NCBI GenBank assembly: GCA_045594065.1
Contig: JAZNXU010000049.1
Location: forward strand, 1 to 23,960
Length of the DNA stretch: 23,960 bases
Source of the DNA: SIG565 sp045594065
GTDB taxonomy: Bacteria > Bacillota > Clostridia > Oscillospirales > Acutalibacteraceae
Reading direction: 5' to 3'
Shown in pieces: positions 8,104 to 15,012 of the stretch. The first letter of the stretch is position 1. Every line of letters starts with the position of its first letter. A program made the position numbers and the translations under genes. A model generated the notes under the pieces. It had not been told where the DNA came from. It did not search any database and saw only the letters and a list, made by a program, of their open reading frames with translations.

Positions 8104-8132
8104 TAACCGGATAATTATATATATTGTATAAT
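8104..8132 (+). promoter_or_regulatory. Activator-type promoter of the symporter gene
   Basis: A perfect TATAAT at 8127-8132, with only TAACCG at the -35 place (8104-8109). A good -10 with a poor -35 directly behind paired direct repeats is what an AraC-activated promoter looks like. A small hairpin AATGCA/TGCATT (8176-8181/8186-8191) follows in the leader. Confidence 0.55.
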
Positions 8133-8209
8133 GTAGTTGTACCGTGACACAAATCATATAAACGGAACAATAAAAAATGCATTTTTGCATTAAAGAGAGG
8201 ATTGTTTTT

Positions 8210-9643
8210 ATGAAAAAACAGGTAAAGCTGGATGCGAACGGTCACCGCAAGTTCGGCATTCGCGACAGCATTGCTTATGCTGCAGGCGATCTTGGCTGTA
8301 ACATGAGCTTTGCGCTAAAAGGTACGATGTCTATTTTCTGGACACAGTTTATGGGTATGGACCTTTGGTACGCACTTCTTCTTATTGTTGTACAGGTATG
8401 GGACGCTATTAACGACCCGCTTATCGGCTCGATTATCGACGCCGACCGCCGCCAGTACAAGAAAAACAAGTTCCTTGCATACATCTGGGCTGGATCTATC
8501 GGTCTTATTATCGGCGGCGCGTGCTGCTTCCTCCCCTTCCCGAATGCCCCCACATGGGCTAAAGCAATTATCTTTATTGCCGGTTACGTTGTGTGGGATG
8601 CCTTCTACACCGTTGCCAACGTGCCTTACGGCTCGCTGCTCTCCCTTATCTCTAACGATGTTAAGGACAGAGCTTCCCTTTCCGCTTGGCGTTCGGTAGG
8701 CTCCATCTTCGGCAATATGCTCCCGATGGTTATTCTCCCTTTCATTATTTACGATTCGAACGATAACCTCATTGGTGAGCGCGTATTTATTGCCGCACTT
8801 ATCATGGGCGCACTCGGCTTCGTTTGTTTCCAATTTATGATTAAGAACACCGAGATTCGTGTGAATACAGAGGTTGAGCTTAACGAAGAGACCCCTAAGT
8901 TCAATGTATTCTCCGCTTTCGGTAACTTTATTAAGAACCGCGCAGCAGTTGGTGCAACCGTTGCCGCTATGGGTATGTTTATCGGTATGCAGGGTGCCAC
9001 CACCGCTGTTACCGTTATCTTCCAGTCTTACTACAACAACGTTAAGATTTCGGGTATTGTTCAGCTCTTTGCTATGATTCCGATTGTTCTATTCACCCCC
9101 TTAGCCCGCAAGGCAGTAGCACGCTTCGGTAAGAAGGAGCTTGCAACCTTCGGCTCAATCGTTTCTATGATTGCAGGTCTTGGTCTTTTCATTGTAATAC
9201 CAAACAACACAAATCTTGATCTTATTATCTACATTGTGTGCCAGCTTGTATTCTCGCTCGGTCTTGGTATCTACTCAACCGTTTCTTGGGCAATGATGGG
9301 TGATGCTATCGACTACAACGAGTGGAAAACAGGCAAACGCGAGGAAGGCACAGTTTATTCACTGCATTCCTTCTTCCGCAAGCTTGCTCAGGGCATTGGC
9401 CCCTCACTCATACTCATTATAATGGTCGCCTTTGGTTATGTTGGTGCTAATGAAGGTAATCAGGTTTGGGAGGTTGCCATTAATATGCGCTACATAGTAG
9501 CCGCTACATTTATGTTCTCGGCAGTTCTCCAGTACATCGGTCTTGGTGTTATCTACAACCTTGATAAAAAGACTCTCGCTCAGATGAACGCAGAGCTCGG
9601 ACGCGAAGAAGCAGAATTTGCTGAAGAGTCCGCAGAAGCATAA
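8210..9643 (+). CDS. GPH-family sugar/cation symporter (probable hexuronide transporter)
   Basis: A 477-residue membrane protein with about 12 predicted helices, of the glycoside-pentoside-hexuronide:cation symporter family (MelB, UidB, XynB). The cation-site motif WDAINDPLIG (64-73) is present, with Asp65, Asn68 and Asp69 matching MelB Asp55, Asn58 and Asp59. The cytoplasmic motif around DAIDYNEWKTGKREEG follows in the second half. The frame is open to 8177, but AGAGAGG at 8194-8200 places the start at 8210. It is divergent from the AraC regulator and precedes the GH2 glycosidase. Import of glucuronides or free uronic acids driven by Na+ or H+ is inferred from family and context. Confidence 0.88.
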   Translation: MKKQVKLDANGHRKFGIRDSIAYAAGDLGCNMSFALKGTMSIFWTQFMGMDLWYALLLIVVQVWDAINDPLIGSIIDADRRQYKKNKFLAYIWAGSIGLIIGGACCFLPFPNAPTWAKAIIFIAGYVVWDAFYTVANVPYGSLLSLISNDVKDRASLSAWRSVGSIFGNMLPMVILPFIIYDSNDNLIGERVFIAALIMGALGFVCFQFMIKNTEIRVNTEVELNEETPKFNVFSAFGNFIKNRAAVGATVAAMGMFIGMQGATTAVTVIFQSYYNNVKISGIVQLFAMIPIVLFTPLARKAVARFGKKELATFGSIVSMIAGLGLFIVIPNNTNLDLIIYIVCQLVFSLGLGIYSTVSWAMMGDAIDYNEWKTGKREEGTVYSLHSFFRKLAQGIGPSLILIIMVAFGYVGANEGNQVWEVAINMRYIVAATFMFSAVLQYIGLGVIYNLDKKTLAQMNAELGREEAEFAEESAEA

Positions 9644-9658
9644 AAATATTCCCAACAG

Positions 9659-9693
9659 TGCCCGACCGACTGACTGCTCGGTCGGGCATTTTT
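9659..9693 (+). terminator. Terminator after the symporter gene
   Basis: A perfect 11-bp stem TGCCCGACCGA/TCGGTCGGGCA (9659-9669/9678-9688), eight-base loop, then TTTTT. It separates the symporter from the GH2 gene, which needs its own promoter. Confidence 0.88.
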
Positions 9694-9705
9694 AAAATTC
9701 AAAAT

Positions 9706-9739
9706 TTGTTTTCATTTTCTATTATATATAATGTATAAT
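9706..9739 (+). promoter_or_regulatory. Probable promoter region of the GH2 gene
   Basis: Two perfect TATAAT boxes at 9727-9732 and 9734-9739 lie in an A/T-rich stretch after the terminator. No good -35 box is at the right distance: candidates are TTTGTT (9705-9710) and TTCATT (9711-9716). Weak -35 boxes leave room for an activator. Which -10 is used cannot be decided. Confidence 0.45.
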
Positions 9740-9769
9740 AAATGTATAAACCAAAACGGAGGTAAACCA

Positions 9770-12028
9770 ATGAGAGAAATTATCAATCTTAACACCAAAT
9801 GGGCGTTCTCAAAGCTGGCAGACGCAGTGCCCACCGAAATTAATAACAAGTGGGATTTCGTAAACCTGCCACACACTTGGAACGCTATTGACGGTATTGA
9901 CGGCGATAACGACTATTACCGCGGTACCGCTTACTATGCAAAGCGTATAAATAAAATGGATCTGCCCGAGGCTGACAGATATTATCTTGAGCTTAAAGGC
10001 GCCAATTCCAGCGCAGATGTTTATTTAAACGGAAAATGCCTTGCCCACCACGATGGCGGTTATTCTACTTGGCGCGTAGACCTTACCGACTTGCTCGAGG
10101 CTATGAATTTACTCGTTATTGCGGTTGACAACTCGGCTAACGAAACCGTTTACCCGCAGATGGCAGACTTTACTTTCTACGGCGGACTTTACCGTGATGT
10201 AAATCTTATTTGCGTGAATAATTCACACTTCGACCTTGATTACTACGGCGGTTCGGGTCTTAAAATCACTCCCGAAATTATTGGCAAGGATGCCAAGGTT
10301 AAGGTGGAAACCTTTGTTACCAATAAAACGGAAGCTCAAAAAATAGTTTACACCATTTACGACAAGCAGGAAAACCCCATAGCAACCGTAACTTCGGCAG
10401 ATACCACCGCAGAGCTTACAATAAACGATGTTCACCTGTGGCACGGCAGACGCGACCCCTACCTCTACTGCTGCGAGGTTGAACTTTTTGACGGGGATAC
10501 ACTTATCGACAGCGTTTGCAACCGTTTCGGCTGCCGCACCTTTAAAATTGACCCCGATAACGGCTTTATCTTAAACGGAGAGGAATATCCGCTACGCGGC
10601 GTATCCCGCCATCAGGACCGCTGGGGCAAAGGTAACGCTCTCTCACCCGAAGACCACAAGGAGGATATTGACCTCATCTACGAGATGGGTGCCACCACAA
10701 TCCGCCTTGCGCATTATCAGCACGACCAATATTTCTATGACCTGTGCGATGAATACGGTCTTGTAATCTGGGCTGAGATTCCCTACATCTCCAAGCATAT
10801 GCCAACAGGTCGTGAGAACACCATATCGCAGATGAGAGAGCTTATTACTCAGAACTACAATCACCCGAGCATTGTTGTTTGGGGCCTTTCGAACGAAATC
10901 AGCATCGGCGGCAGTGATGACGACCTACTCGAAAACCACCGCATACTTAACGATTTATGCCACGAAATGGATAAAACCCGTCTTACAACCATTGCGGCGG
11001 TTTCAATGTGCAAAATGGATGACCCCTATTTACAGATTCCCGATGTTGTATCCTACAATCATTATTTCGGCTGGTACGGCGGAGACACCGCTATGAACGG
11101 ACCGTGGTTTGATAAATTCCACGAAATGCACCCGAATATCCCAATTGGCTGCTCAGAATACGGCTGTGAGGCGCTTAATTGGCATACCTCTAATCCAATA
11201 CAGGGCGACTATACCGAAGAATATCAGGCATACTACCACGAGGAGCTCATTAAACAATTCTTCTCTCGCAAATATATGTGGGCAACCCATGTTTGGAATA
11301 TGTTTGACTTTGGCGCCGATGCCCGCAACGAGGGCGGTGAGAACGGTCAAAACCACAAGGGTCTTGTGACAATTGACCGCAAATATAAGAAAGATTCGTT
11401 CTATGCCTACAAGGCATGGCTCTCGACCGACCCGTTTGTACACCTTTGCGGTAAGCGCTATATCGACCGTGTAGAGGATGTTACAAAGGTAACTGTATAC
11501 TCTAACCTGCCTGAGGTTGAGCTTTTTGCTAATGGCATATCTCTCGGCAAGAAGACTGCCGACGATCACTTCTTCTATTTCGATGTTCCAAACTGCGGCG
11601 AGACTACGCTTACAGCCGTTGCAGGAGAACACAAGGATGAAAGCATCATTCGCAAGGTCGAGACCTTTAACGAGGAATACAGACTCCGCGAGAAAGGTGC
11701 AATACTCAACTGGTTTGATATTGATGCTCCCGAGGGCTATCTCTCCCTCAACGATAAGATGAGTGATGTTATCTCAACCGTTCAGGGTAAGCTTATATTT
11801 ATGGGACTTGTTGGCAAGCTTATGGGCGGCAAAGGAAAAGGCAAGGACGGCAAGATGGAGGCAATGGGCTTTGAAATCAACGCCGATATGATGTCTATGA
11901 TGGGCGGCTTTACCGTACTCAGACTTTTCACCCTTATGGGCGGAATGATGGATGTTAAATTTACTAAAGAGCAGCTGCTTGACCTTAACGCTAAGCTTAA
12001 TAAGATTAAAAGGCCCAAAAAGAAATAA
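9770..12028 (+). CDS. Glycoside hydrolase family 2: beta-glucuronidase or beta-galactosidase
   Basis: A 752-residue cytoplasmic retaining glycosidase without signal peptide. Order: N-terminal sugar-binding jelly roll (about 1-170), Ig-like domain (170-270), TIM barrel from RGVSRHQDRWGKG to about 560, then Ig-like C-terminal parts. Glu376 in GLSNEI is the expected acid/base and Glu463 in CSEYG the nucleophile. Asn528-His-Lys530-Gly531 fits the NxKG motif linked to glucuronate recognition, but GH2 beta-galactosidases of this shape can show similar sequence, so substrate rests mainly on the neighbouring uronate pathway. After residue 635 comes a 118-residue extension rich in Met, Gly and Lys. 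GGAGG at 9758-9762 selects the ATG at 9770 over an earlier in-frame ATG. It would release uronic acid for UxaC/UxuB/UxuA. Confidence 0.85.
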   Translation: MREIINLNTKWAFSKLADAVPTEINNKWDFVNLPHTWNAIDGIDGDNDYYRGTAYYAKRINKMDLPEADRYYLELKGANSSADVYLNGKCLAHHDGGYSTWRVDLTDLLEAMNLLVIAVDNSANETVYPQMADFTFYGGLYRDVNLICVNNSHFDLDYYGGSGLKITPEIIGKDAKVKVETFVTNKTEAQKIVYTIYDKQENPIATVTSADTTAELTINDVHLWHGRRDPYLYCCEVELFDGDTLIDSVCNRFGCRTFKIDPDNGFILNGEEYPLRGVSRHQDRWGKGNALSPEDHKEDIDLIYEMGATTIRLAHYQHDQYFYDLCDEYGLVIWAEIPYISKHMPTGRENTISQMRELITQNYNHPSIVVWGLSNEISIGGSDDDLLENHRILNDLCHEMDKTRLTTIAAVSMCKMDDPYLQIPDVVSYNHYFGWYGGDTAMNGPWFDKFHEMHPNIPIGCSEYGCEALNWHTSNPIQGDYTEEYQAYYHEELIKQFFSRKYMWATHVWNMFDFGADARNEGGENGQNHKGLVTIDRKYKKDSFYAYKAWLSTDPFVHLCGKRYIDRVEDVTKVTVYSNLPEVELFANGISLGKKTADDHFFYFDVPNCGETTLTAVAGEHKDESIIRKVETFNEEYRLREKGAILNWFDIDAPEGYLSLNDKMSDVISTVQGKLIFMGLVGKLMGGKGKGKDGKMEAMGFEINADMMSMMGGFTVLRLFTLMGGMMDVKFTKEQLLDLNAKLNKIKRPKKK

Positions 12029-12040
12029 TGTAATAACAGC

Positions 12041-12077
12041 AAAACTCGCAAGGCTTAAACCTTGCGAGTTTTTGTTT
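12041..12077 (+). terminator. Terminator after the GH2 gene
   Basis: A perfect 13-bp stem AAAACTCGCAAGG/CCTTGCGAGTTTT (12041-12053/12060-12072), six-base loop, followed by a T-rich tail. Confidence 0.9.
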
Positions 12078-12320
12078 AACTATATCTATGCATTATGTTG
12101 TGGTTACCTACATATAATATATATGAAACCCACTATTTATGCGGTTTTGAATGCTTTTTATTGTTTTCTTCACAATCATTTTAGCTTTTTCGGCCTTTTG
12201 CCCAAACCTATTTACATTTTTTACCATTTTTTCCACCGTTAAAAAGTTACAAAGCTGTAATTTTTTGTTTTTTAATGATTTTATTGTGCATTTTGCACAA
12301 ATTCACCCCCTTTCTTCTGT
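12078..12320. other. A/T-rich intergenic stretch without a gene
   Basis: About 240 bases very rich in T, with no supported gene. The only structure seen is a weak hairpin TTACA/TGTAA (12247-12251/12256-12260) followed by TTTTTTG. Because the next promoter lies to the right, this stretch is probably not part of the following transcript. Confidence 0.4.
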
Positions 12321-12349
12321 TTGACATTTCAACACTTCACATATATAAT
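12321..12349 (+). promoter_or_regulatory. Fully consensus promoter of the YabE-like gene
   Basis: TTGACA (12321-12326), exactly 17 bp, TATAAT (12344-12349). A perfect sigma-A promoter suggests high constitutive expression. The leader of about 55 bases holds a small hairpin CCGCA/TGCGG (12373-12377/12384-12388) before the AAAGGAG site. Confidence 0.85.
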
Positions 12350-12410
12350 AGTTTTTGCTCGTGCGAAAATAGCCGCATTTTAGTGCGGTAAAATCTAAAG
12401 GAGTTATTTG

Positions 12411-13475
12411 ATGATACAGAAAATCAAACAGTATATGGCCTCTTTCGGCGTGCTGAGAGCATTACAGGTTGCTATGATGTTCATAGCACTTATGGCCGTT
12501 TTAATTGTTTTTGGTTGTTCGGTAAACAAGGTCACAGTTAACGACGGAAGCTCCGTCCAGACCATTTATTCTTTAAAATCACAGCCTGCAGATTTACTTA
12601 AATTTGCATCTCTTAGTTCAGATAGTTATCAGGTTACCGAAATCAACAACCGCGGCAACCACATTAACATCTCTTTAAAGTACACATTCCCAGTTTATGT
12701 AACACTCGGTAATGAAACTAAAGAGATAAATACATTAAAGGGCTCAACCGTTGCTGAGGCAATTGAAAACGCCGGTATCACCCTTGATGAATATGATACC
12801 GTGAATTTAGCGCTTGATACGGTTATAAATGAAACCACTTATATTGATATTGTGGATATCAATTATGTAACCGAAACTACAAGCCAGCGCATTCCCTATA
12901 CTTCAAAAACCGTTTATTCCAACAAAACCACAGGCAAAACGGTTACCACAAAAGGCTCTGAGGGCGAAAAACAGATTACTACGCTTACAAAATATGTAAA
13001 CGGCGAAGCTATTTCAACCGAAACCTTAAGCGAAACCGTTACTAAAGAAGCGGTAAATGAGATTATTACCGTCGGCACCAAAAAGCCGGCTGTTACCACA
13101 TCAGCTTCGGTTAAATGTATTTCAACCCTTACTCCCTCAAGCCCAATTGAGCTTGATAAGAACGGTAACCCCGTAAGCTACAAAAAGCACATCACCGTTC
13201 AAGCTACTGCTTATTCCAACGCATCGGGCTCGAAAGGAGCCTCAGGCATTGTTATTAAACCCGGTCATGTTGCTGTTAATACAAATCTTTATCCGTATGG
13301 CACAAAGTTCTATATCAAATCGTCGGACGGAAGTTATATTTATGGCTACGCCGTAGCCGCAGACACGGGCGGATTTGTTTCAGCACGACCCAACAACTTT
13401 GACTTGTGCTTCGCCACAGAGGAAGAATGCATTAGATTCGGCAGAAGAAATATTGAGGTATATATACTATATTAA
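12411..13475 (+). CDS. YabE-like cell-wall protein with DUF348, G5 and 3D domains
   Basis: A 354-residue exported protein, probably acting on peptidoglycan. Residues about 16-36 form one hydrophobic segment, a membrane anchor or signal peptide. VFGC right after it is a poor lipobox. About 90-145 is a DUF348 (ubiquitin-like) domain with NTLKGSTVAEAIENAGI; about 150-225 a G5 domain, which binds wall sugars; about 262-354 a 3D domain with QATAYSNASG, YPYGTKFYI, AADTGG and FDLCFA, carrying the conserved aspartates. This is the architecture of YabE/Rpf-like muralytic proteins of Firmicutes. AAAGGAG lies seven bases before the ATG at 12411; a TTG codon directly before it is too close. It is a single-gene unit with consensus promoter and strong terminator. 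Confidence 0.87.
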   Translation: MIQKIKQYMASFGVLRALQVAMMFIALMAVLIVFGCSVNKVTVNDGSSVQTIYSLKSQPADLLKFASLSSDSYQVTEINNRGNHINISLKYTFPVYVTLGNETKEINTLKGSTVAEAIENAGITLDEYDTVNLALDTVINETTYIDIVDINYVTETTSQRIPYTSKTVYSNKTTGKTVTTKGSEGEKQITTLTKYVNGEAISTETLSETVTKEAVNEIITVGTKKPAVTTSASVKCISTLTPSSPIELDKNGNPVSYKKHITVQATAYSNASGSKGASGIVIKPGHVAVNTNLYPYGTKFYIKSSDGSYIYGYAVAADTGGFVSARPNNFDLCFATEEECIRFGRRNIEVYILY

Positions 13476-13489
13476 AAAACAGCTTATTT

Positions 13490-13525
13490 GCCCAAGTGTC
13501 CTTTAGAACACTTGGGCTGTTTTTT
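13490..13525 (+). terminator. Terminator after the YabE-like gene
   Basis: A perfect 10-bp stem GCCCAAGTGT/ACACTTGGGC (13490-13499/13508-13517), eight-base loop, then TG and six T (13520-13525). Confidence 0.9.
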
Positions 13526-13621
13526 ATGCTTCGCATAGTGATATGCCTTCGGCAGTTTGAAGCGAATAAAATACCACTCAAAAAAATGGAAATATCACGC
13601 TGACTTTAGTCAGCATATCAC
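13526..13621. repeat. Cluster of small hairpins joined by GTGATAT/ATATCAC spacers
   Basis: Modules in order: ATGC-TTC-GCAT (13526-13536), spacer GTGATAT (13538-13544), GCC-TTC-GGC (13545-13553), about 37 bases, spacer ATATCAC (13592-13598), GCTGAC-TTTA-GTCAGC (13599-13614), spacer ATATCAC (13615-13621). The left and right spacers are reverse complements, so the block has a nested inverted layout. It codes for nothing. It resembles palindromic clusters I recall from Oscillospiraceae genomes; a REP- or MITE-like element is inferred. Confidence 0.55.
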
Positions 13622-13626
13622 CTAAC

Positions 13627-13664
13627 AAAAAAAGAGAAGAATCGAATTAACGACTCTTCTCTTT
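13627..13664 (-). terminator. Terminator after the ImmA/IrrE gene
   Basis: A 14-bp stem with one mismatch (13631-13644/13651-13664), loop AATTAA. Seven A at 13627-13633 give a T-run on the minus strand, so it ends the XRE-ImmA transcript about 85 bases past the ImmA stop codon. A second inverted repeat GTTAGT/ACTAAC (13671-13676/13688-13693) lies just before it in that transcript. Confidence 0.75.
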
Positions 13665-13748
13665 TCTGCTGTTAGTGGGTTTGGGCTACTAACAAAAAAC
13701 AAGTATACTTTCATATTCTCCGATTAGAACAACACCAATACGCAGTCT

Positions 13749-14147
13749 TTATTTTTTATATATCTCTATTGCTTTTTTCATGAAATCTTCGGTTACCGAA
13801 AAGTGTTCCGCCAAGGCGGGAATATCGCGGTAGCCGTTTTTTATTGCCTTTTCCAGCTCGTCTTTGGAAATTAACGCATCAACCGCCCATTTGTCGGCGC
13901 GGCGTTCATGTTTACCGCGAACATCCAGCGGCGAATAAATATTATATGTGCTGCCTGTTTGGCAATGCCCGAGCTCGTGCGCTAAGCACACCCTCTCAAG
14001 TGCCGTATTTCCCATTACCACAGGGTCAATTGCCACAAAATATCTACCACTTAAATTAACTGCGGCTGATATTGCTTTCGGCATCGGATAAAAATCCAAT
14101 GTAATACCGTTTTCTGTAGCTATTTTATAAAGCTTCTCCGTTTCCAT
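13749..14147 (-). CDS. ImmA/IrrE-family metalloprotease
   Basis: A 132-residue cytoplasmic zinc protease. AHELGHCQTG contains the HExxH motif (His57, Glu58, His61), and HERRADKWAVDAL, about 25 residues later, supplies the expected third metal ligand region. In this family (ICEBs1 ImmA, Deinococcus IrrE/PprI) the partner is an XRE repressor encoded next to it, which is cleaved after DNA damage. Here it overlaps the XRE gene by 23 bases. A GTG two codons earlier is possible, but AAGGA sits eight bases before the ATG at 14147. The IrrE sensor (GAF-like) domain is absent, so this is the short ImmA form. That it cleaves the neighbouring XRE protein is inference. Confidence 0.87.
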   Translation of the reverse strand: METEKLYKIATENGITLDFYPMPKAISAAVNLSGRYFVAIDPVVMGNTALERVCLAHELGHCQTGSTYNIYSPLDVRGKHERRADKWAVDALISKDELEKAIKNGYRDIPALAEHFSVTEDFMKKAIEIYKK

Positions 14148-14466
14148 TTTCACGTTCCTTTATGTACTGCGCGTACCGCTTAACCTCGTTCCACATTTCG
14201 TCGGTAACGGTAGCGTCGCCACCAAAAAGGGCCACTTTAAGGCTTTGCTCATCTACCGCGGCAACCTCCCCGTCCATAAGATATTCAACGCTTACCCCAA
14301 AATACTCCGAAATTTTTGAAAGCGTTGCTGCCGAAAGAGTTTTAATTCTGCCCATCTTATAATCCGAGAGCGAGGCACGCGGAATTCCGCATTCCTTACA
14401 AAGCGCAGTTACATTTATCTTATTTTTTCGACACAGTTCGTCAATTCTTTTATAAGTTTCGGTCAT
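14125..14466 (-). CDS. XRE-family repressor partnered with ImmA
   Basis: A 113-residue DNA-binding protein. The N-terminal 65 residues are a Cro/C1-type domain; the helix-turn-helix is about 18-40 (NVTALCKECGIPRASLSDYKMG), followed by LSKISEYFGVSVEYLMDG. The C-terminal part LKVALFGGDATVTDEMWNEVKRYAQYIKER is a tail common in clostridial XRE proteins paired with ImmA, and is the likely dimerisation and cleavage region. GAGGAG lies eight bases before the ATG at 14466; the longer open frame runs back through an operator and is rejected. It most likely binds the four TTAC/GTAA palindromes between it and the divergent zinc-ribbon gene, repressing both promoters. Confidence 0.87.
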   Translation of the reverse strand: MTETYKRIDELCRKNKINVTALCKECGIPRASLSDYKMGRIKTLSAATLSKISEYFGVSVEYLMDGEVAAVDEQSLKVALFGGDATVTDEMWNEVKRYAQYIKERENGNGEAL

Positions 14467-14498
14467 ACTACACACTCCTCTTTGTGCAAATATACAAA

Positions 14499-14514
14499 TT
14501 ACTAAAATTAGTAA
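14499..14514. promoter_or_regulatory. Operator palindrome O1
   Basis: TTACTAAAATTAGTAA: arms TTACTAA/TTAGTAA are perfect around two bases. It lies in the leader of the XRE transcript and upstream of the -35 box of the rightward promoter. It shares TTAC...GTAA with O2-O4; its centre is 31 bp from that of O2. Confidence 0.72.
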
Positions 14515-14522
14515 GTTATGTG

Positions 14523-14551
14523 TTGACAATTACGGAAATGCGTAATATAAT
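14523..14551 (+). promoter_or_regulatory. Fully consensus rightward promoter (zinc-ribbon/sigma-like/dinB operon)
   Basis: TTGACA (14523-14528), exactly 17 bp, TATAAT (14546-14551). The spacer is almost wholly filled by operator O2, so a bound repressor would block RNA polymerase directly. Transcription would start near 14558. Confidence 0.82.
14530..14545. promoter_or_regulatory. Operator palindrome O2 inside the rightward promoter spacer
   Basis: TTACGGAAATGCGTAA: perfect outer arms TTACG/CGTAA. It runs from one base after the -35 box to the base before the -10 box. Confidence 0.72.
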
Positions 14552-14561
14552 GTAATTGTGG

Positions 14562-14577
14562 TTACTGAATTCAGTAA
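14562..14577. promoter_or_regulatory. Operator palindrome O3, perfect 16-bp
   Basis: TTACTGAATTCAGTAA is a perfect palindrome and probably the strongest site. It lies between the two -10 boxes, in the stretch that both transcripts would cross. Its centre is 32 bp from O2 and 42 bp from O4. Confidence 0.78.
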
Positions 14578-14597
14578 TTATGTATCATGATGCTATG

Positions 14598-14626
14598 ATT
14601 ATATTACAGATTTCAGTAATTGTCAA
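14598..14626 (-). promoter_or_regulatory. Fully consensus leftward promoter (XRE-ImmA operon)
   Basis: On the minus strand, TTGACA (14621-14626), exactly 17 bp, TATAAT (14598-14603). The spacer is filled by O4. It faces the rightward promoter, and both -35 regions share an 11-base inverted repeat (14523-14533 and 14616-14626). Transcription would start near 14591. Confidence 0.82.
14604..14619. promoter_or_regulatory. Operator palindrome O4 inside the leftward promoter spacer
   Basis: TTACAGATTTCAGTAA differs from a perfect palindrome at one arm pair plus the centre. It occupies the spacer of the XRE promoter, suggesting that the repressor controls its own synthesis. Confidence 0.72.
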
Positions 14627-14651
14627 GTATTATTTTTAGGAGAGTGACCCA

Positions 14652-15011
14652 GTGTACAAATGTAAGGACTGTGAAAAAGAATTTCGTTTTCCGAAGAAAA
14701 CCTTCGAAAAACACGGACTGCCCCACGCGCCATACGAGGAAATATGGCTCTGCCCGCATTGCGGCAGTCACAGCTTTATTAAATTACCTGAATTTCATTG
14801 CAGATATTGCGGTATTAAGCTAAGTGACGAGCGTGACTATTGCTCAACCGCCTGCCGAAAAAACGGCGAAGCGGCATATGCAAGACAGGCGCAAAGGCGG
14901 GAAATGCTCGACCGCGACCCCCTAATAATTGCAATAAGAGAGGTTGAAGAATACAACCGTGCCACAGGAAAACGGCTTTCCTACGGTGAATATTTTGCAG
15001 GGAGGCGATAG
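14652..15011 (+). CDS. Zinc-ribbon protein of unknown function in the damage-switch operon
   Basis: A 119-residue small protein with eight cysteines in four pairs: Cys4/Cys7, Cys34/Cys37, Cys50/Cys53 and Cys64/Cys68, enough for two zinc sites. The first pair of CxxC motifs is a ribbon; the second (CRYCGIKLSDERDYCSTAC) looks like a treble-clef or zinc-finger knuckle. Residues 70-119 are charged and probably helical, ending in RDPLIIAIREVEEYNRATGKRLSYGEYFAG. It starts at GTG with AGGAG nine to ten bases upstream and is the first gene after the rightward promoter; the next gene starts two bases after its stop. Similar proteins occur, from memory, in clostridial prophages and conjugative elements near sigma-like genes. 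Nucleic-acid or protein binding is likely; no precise role can be given. Confidence 0.75.
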   Translation: MYKCKDCEKEFRFPKKTFEKHGLPHAPYEEIWLCPHCGSHSFIKLPEFHCRYCGIKLSDERDYCSTACRKNGEAAYARQAQRREMLDRDPLIIAIREVEEYNRATGKRLSYGEYFAGRR

Positions 15012-15012
15012 T

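Noticed and set aside
8275..8833. Two minus-strand open frames inside the symporter gene
   Set aside because: They lie wholly within a well-supported membrane-protein gene and have no recognisable domain or ribosome site.
12078..12410. Possible c-di-AMP riboswitch before the YabE-like wall protein
   Set aside because: Such wall-hydrolase genes often carry one, but the consensus promoter at 12321-12349 leaves only about 55 transcribed bases, too few for the ydaO aptamer, and its conserved core was not seen.
13671..13693. Second terminator near the ImmA gene (GTTAGT/ACTAAC)
   Set aside because: There is no T-run downstream of the stem on either strand; the A-run gives T upstream of the hairpin on the minus strand.
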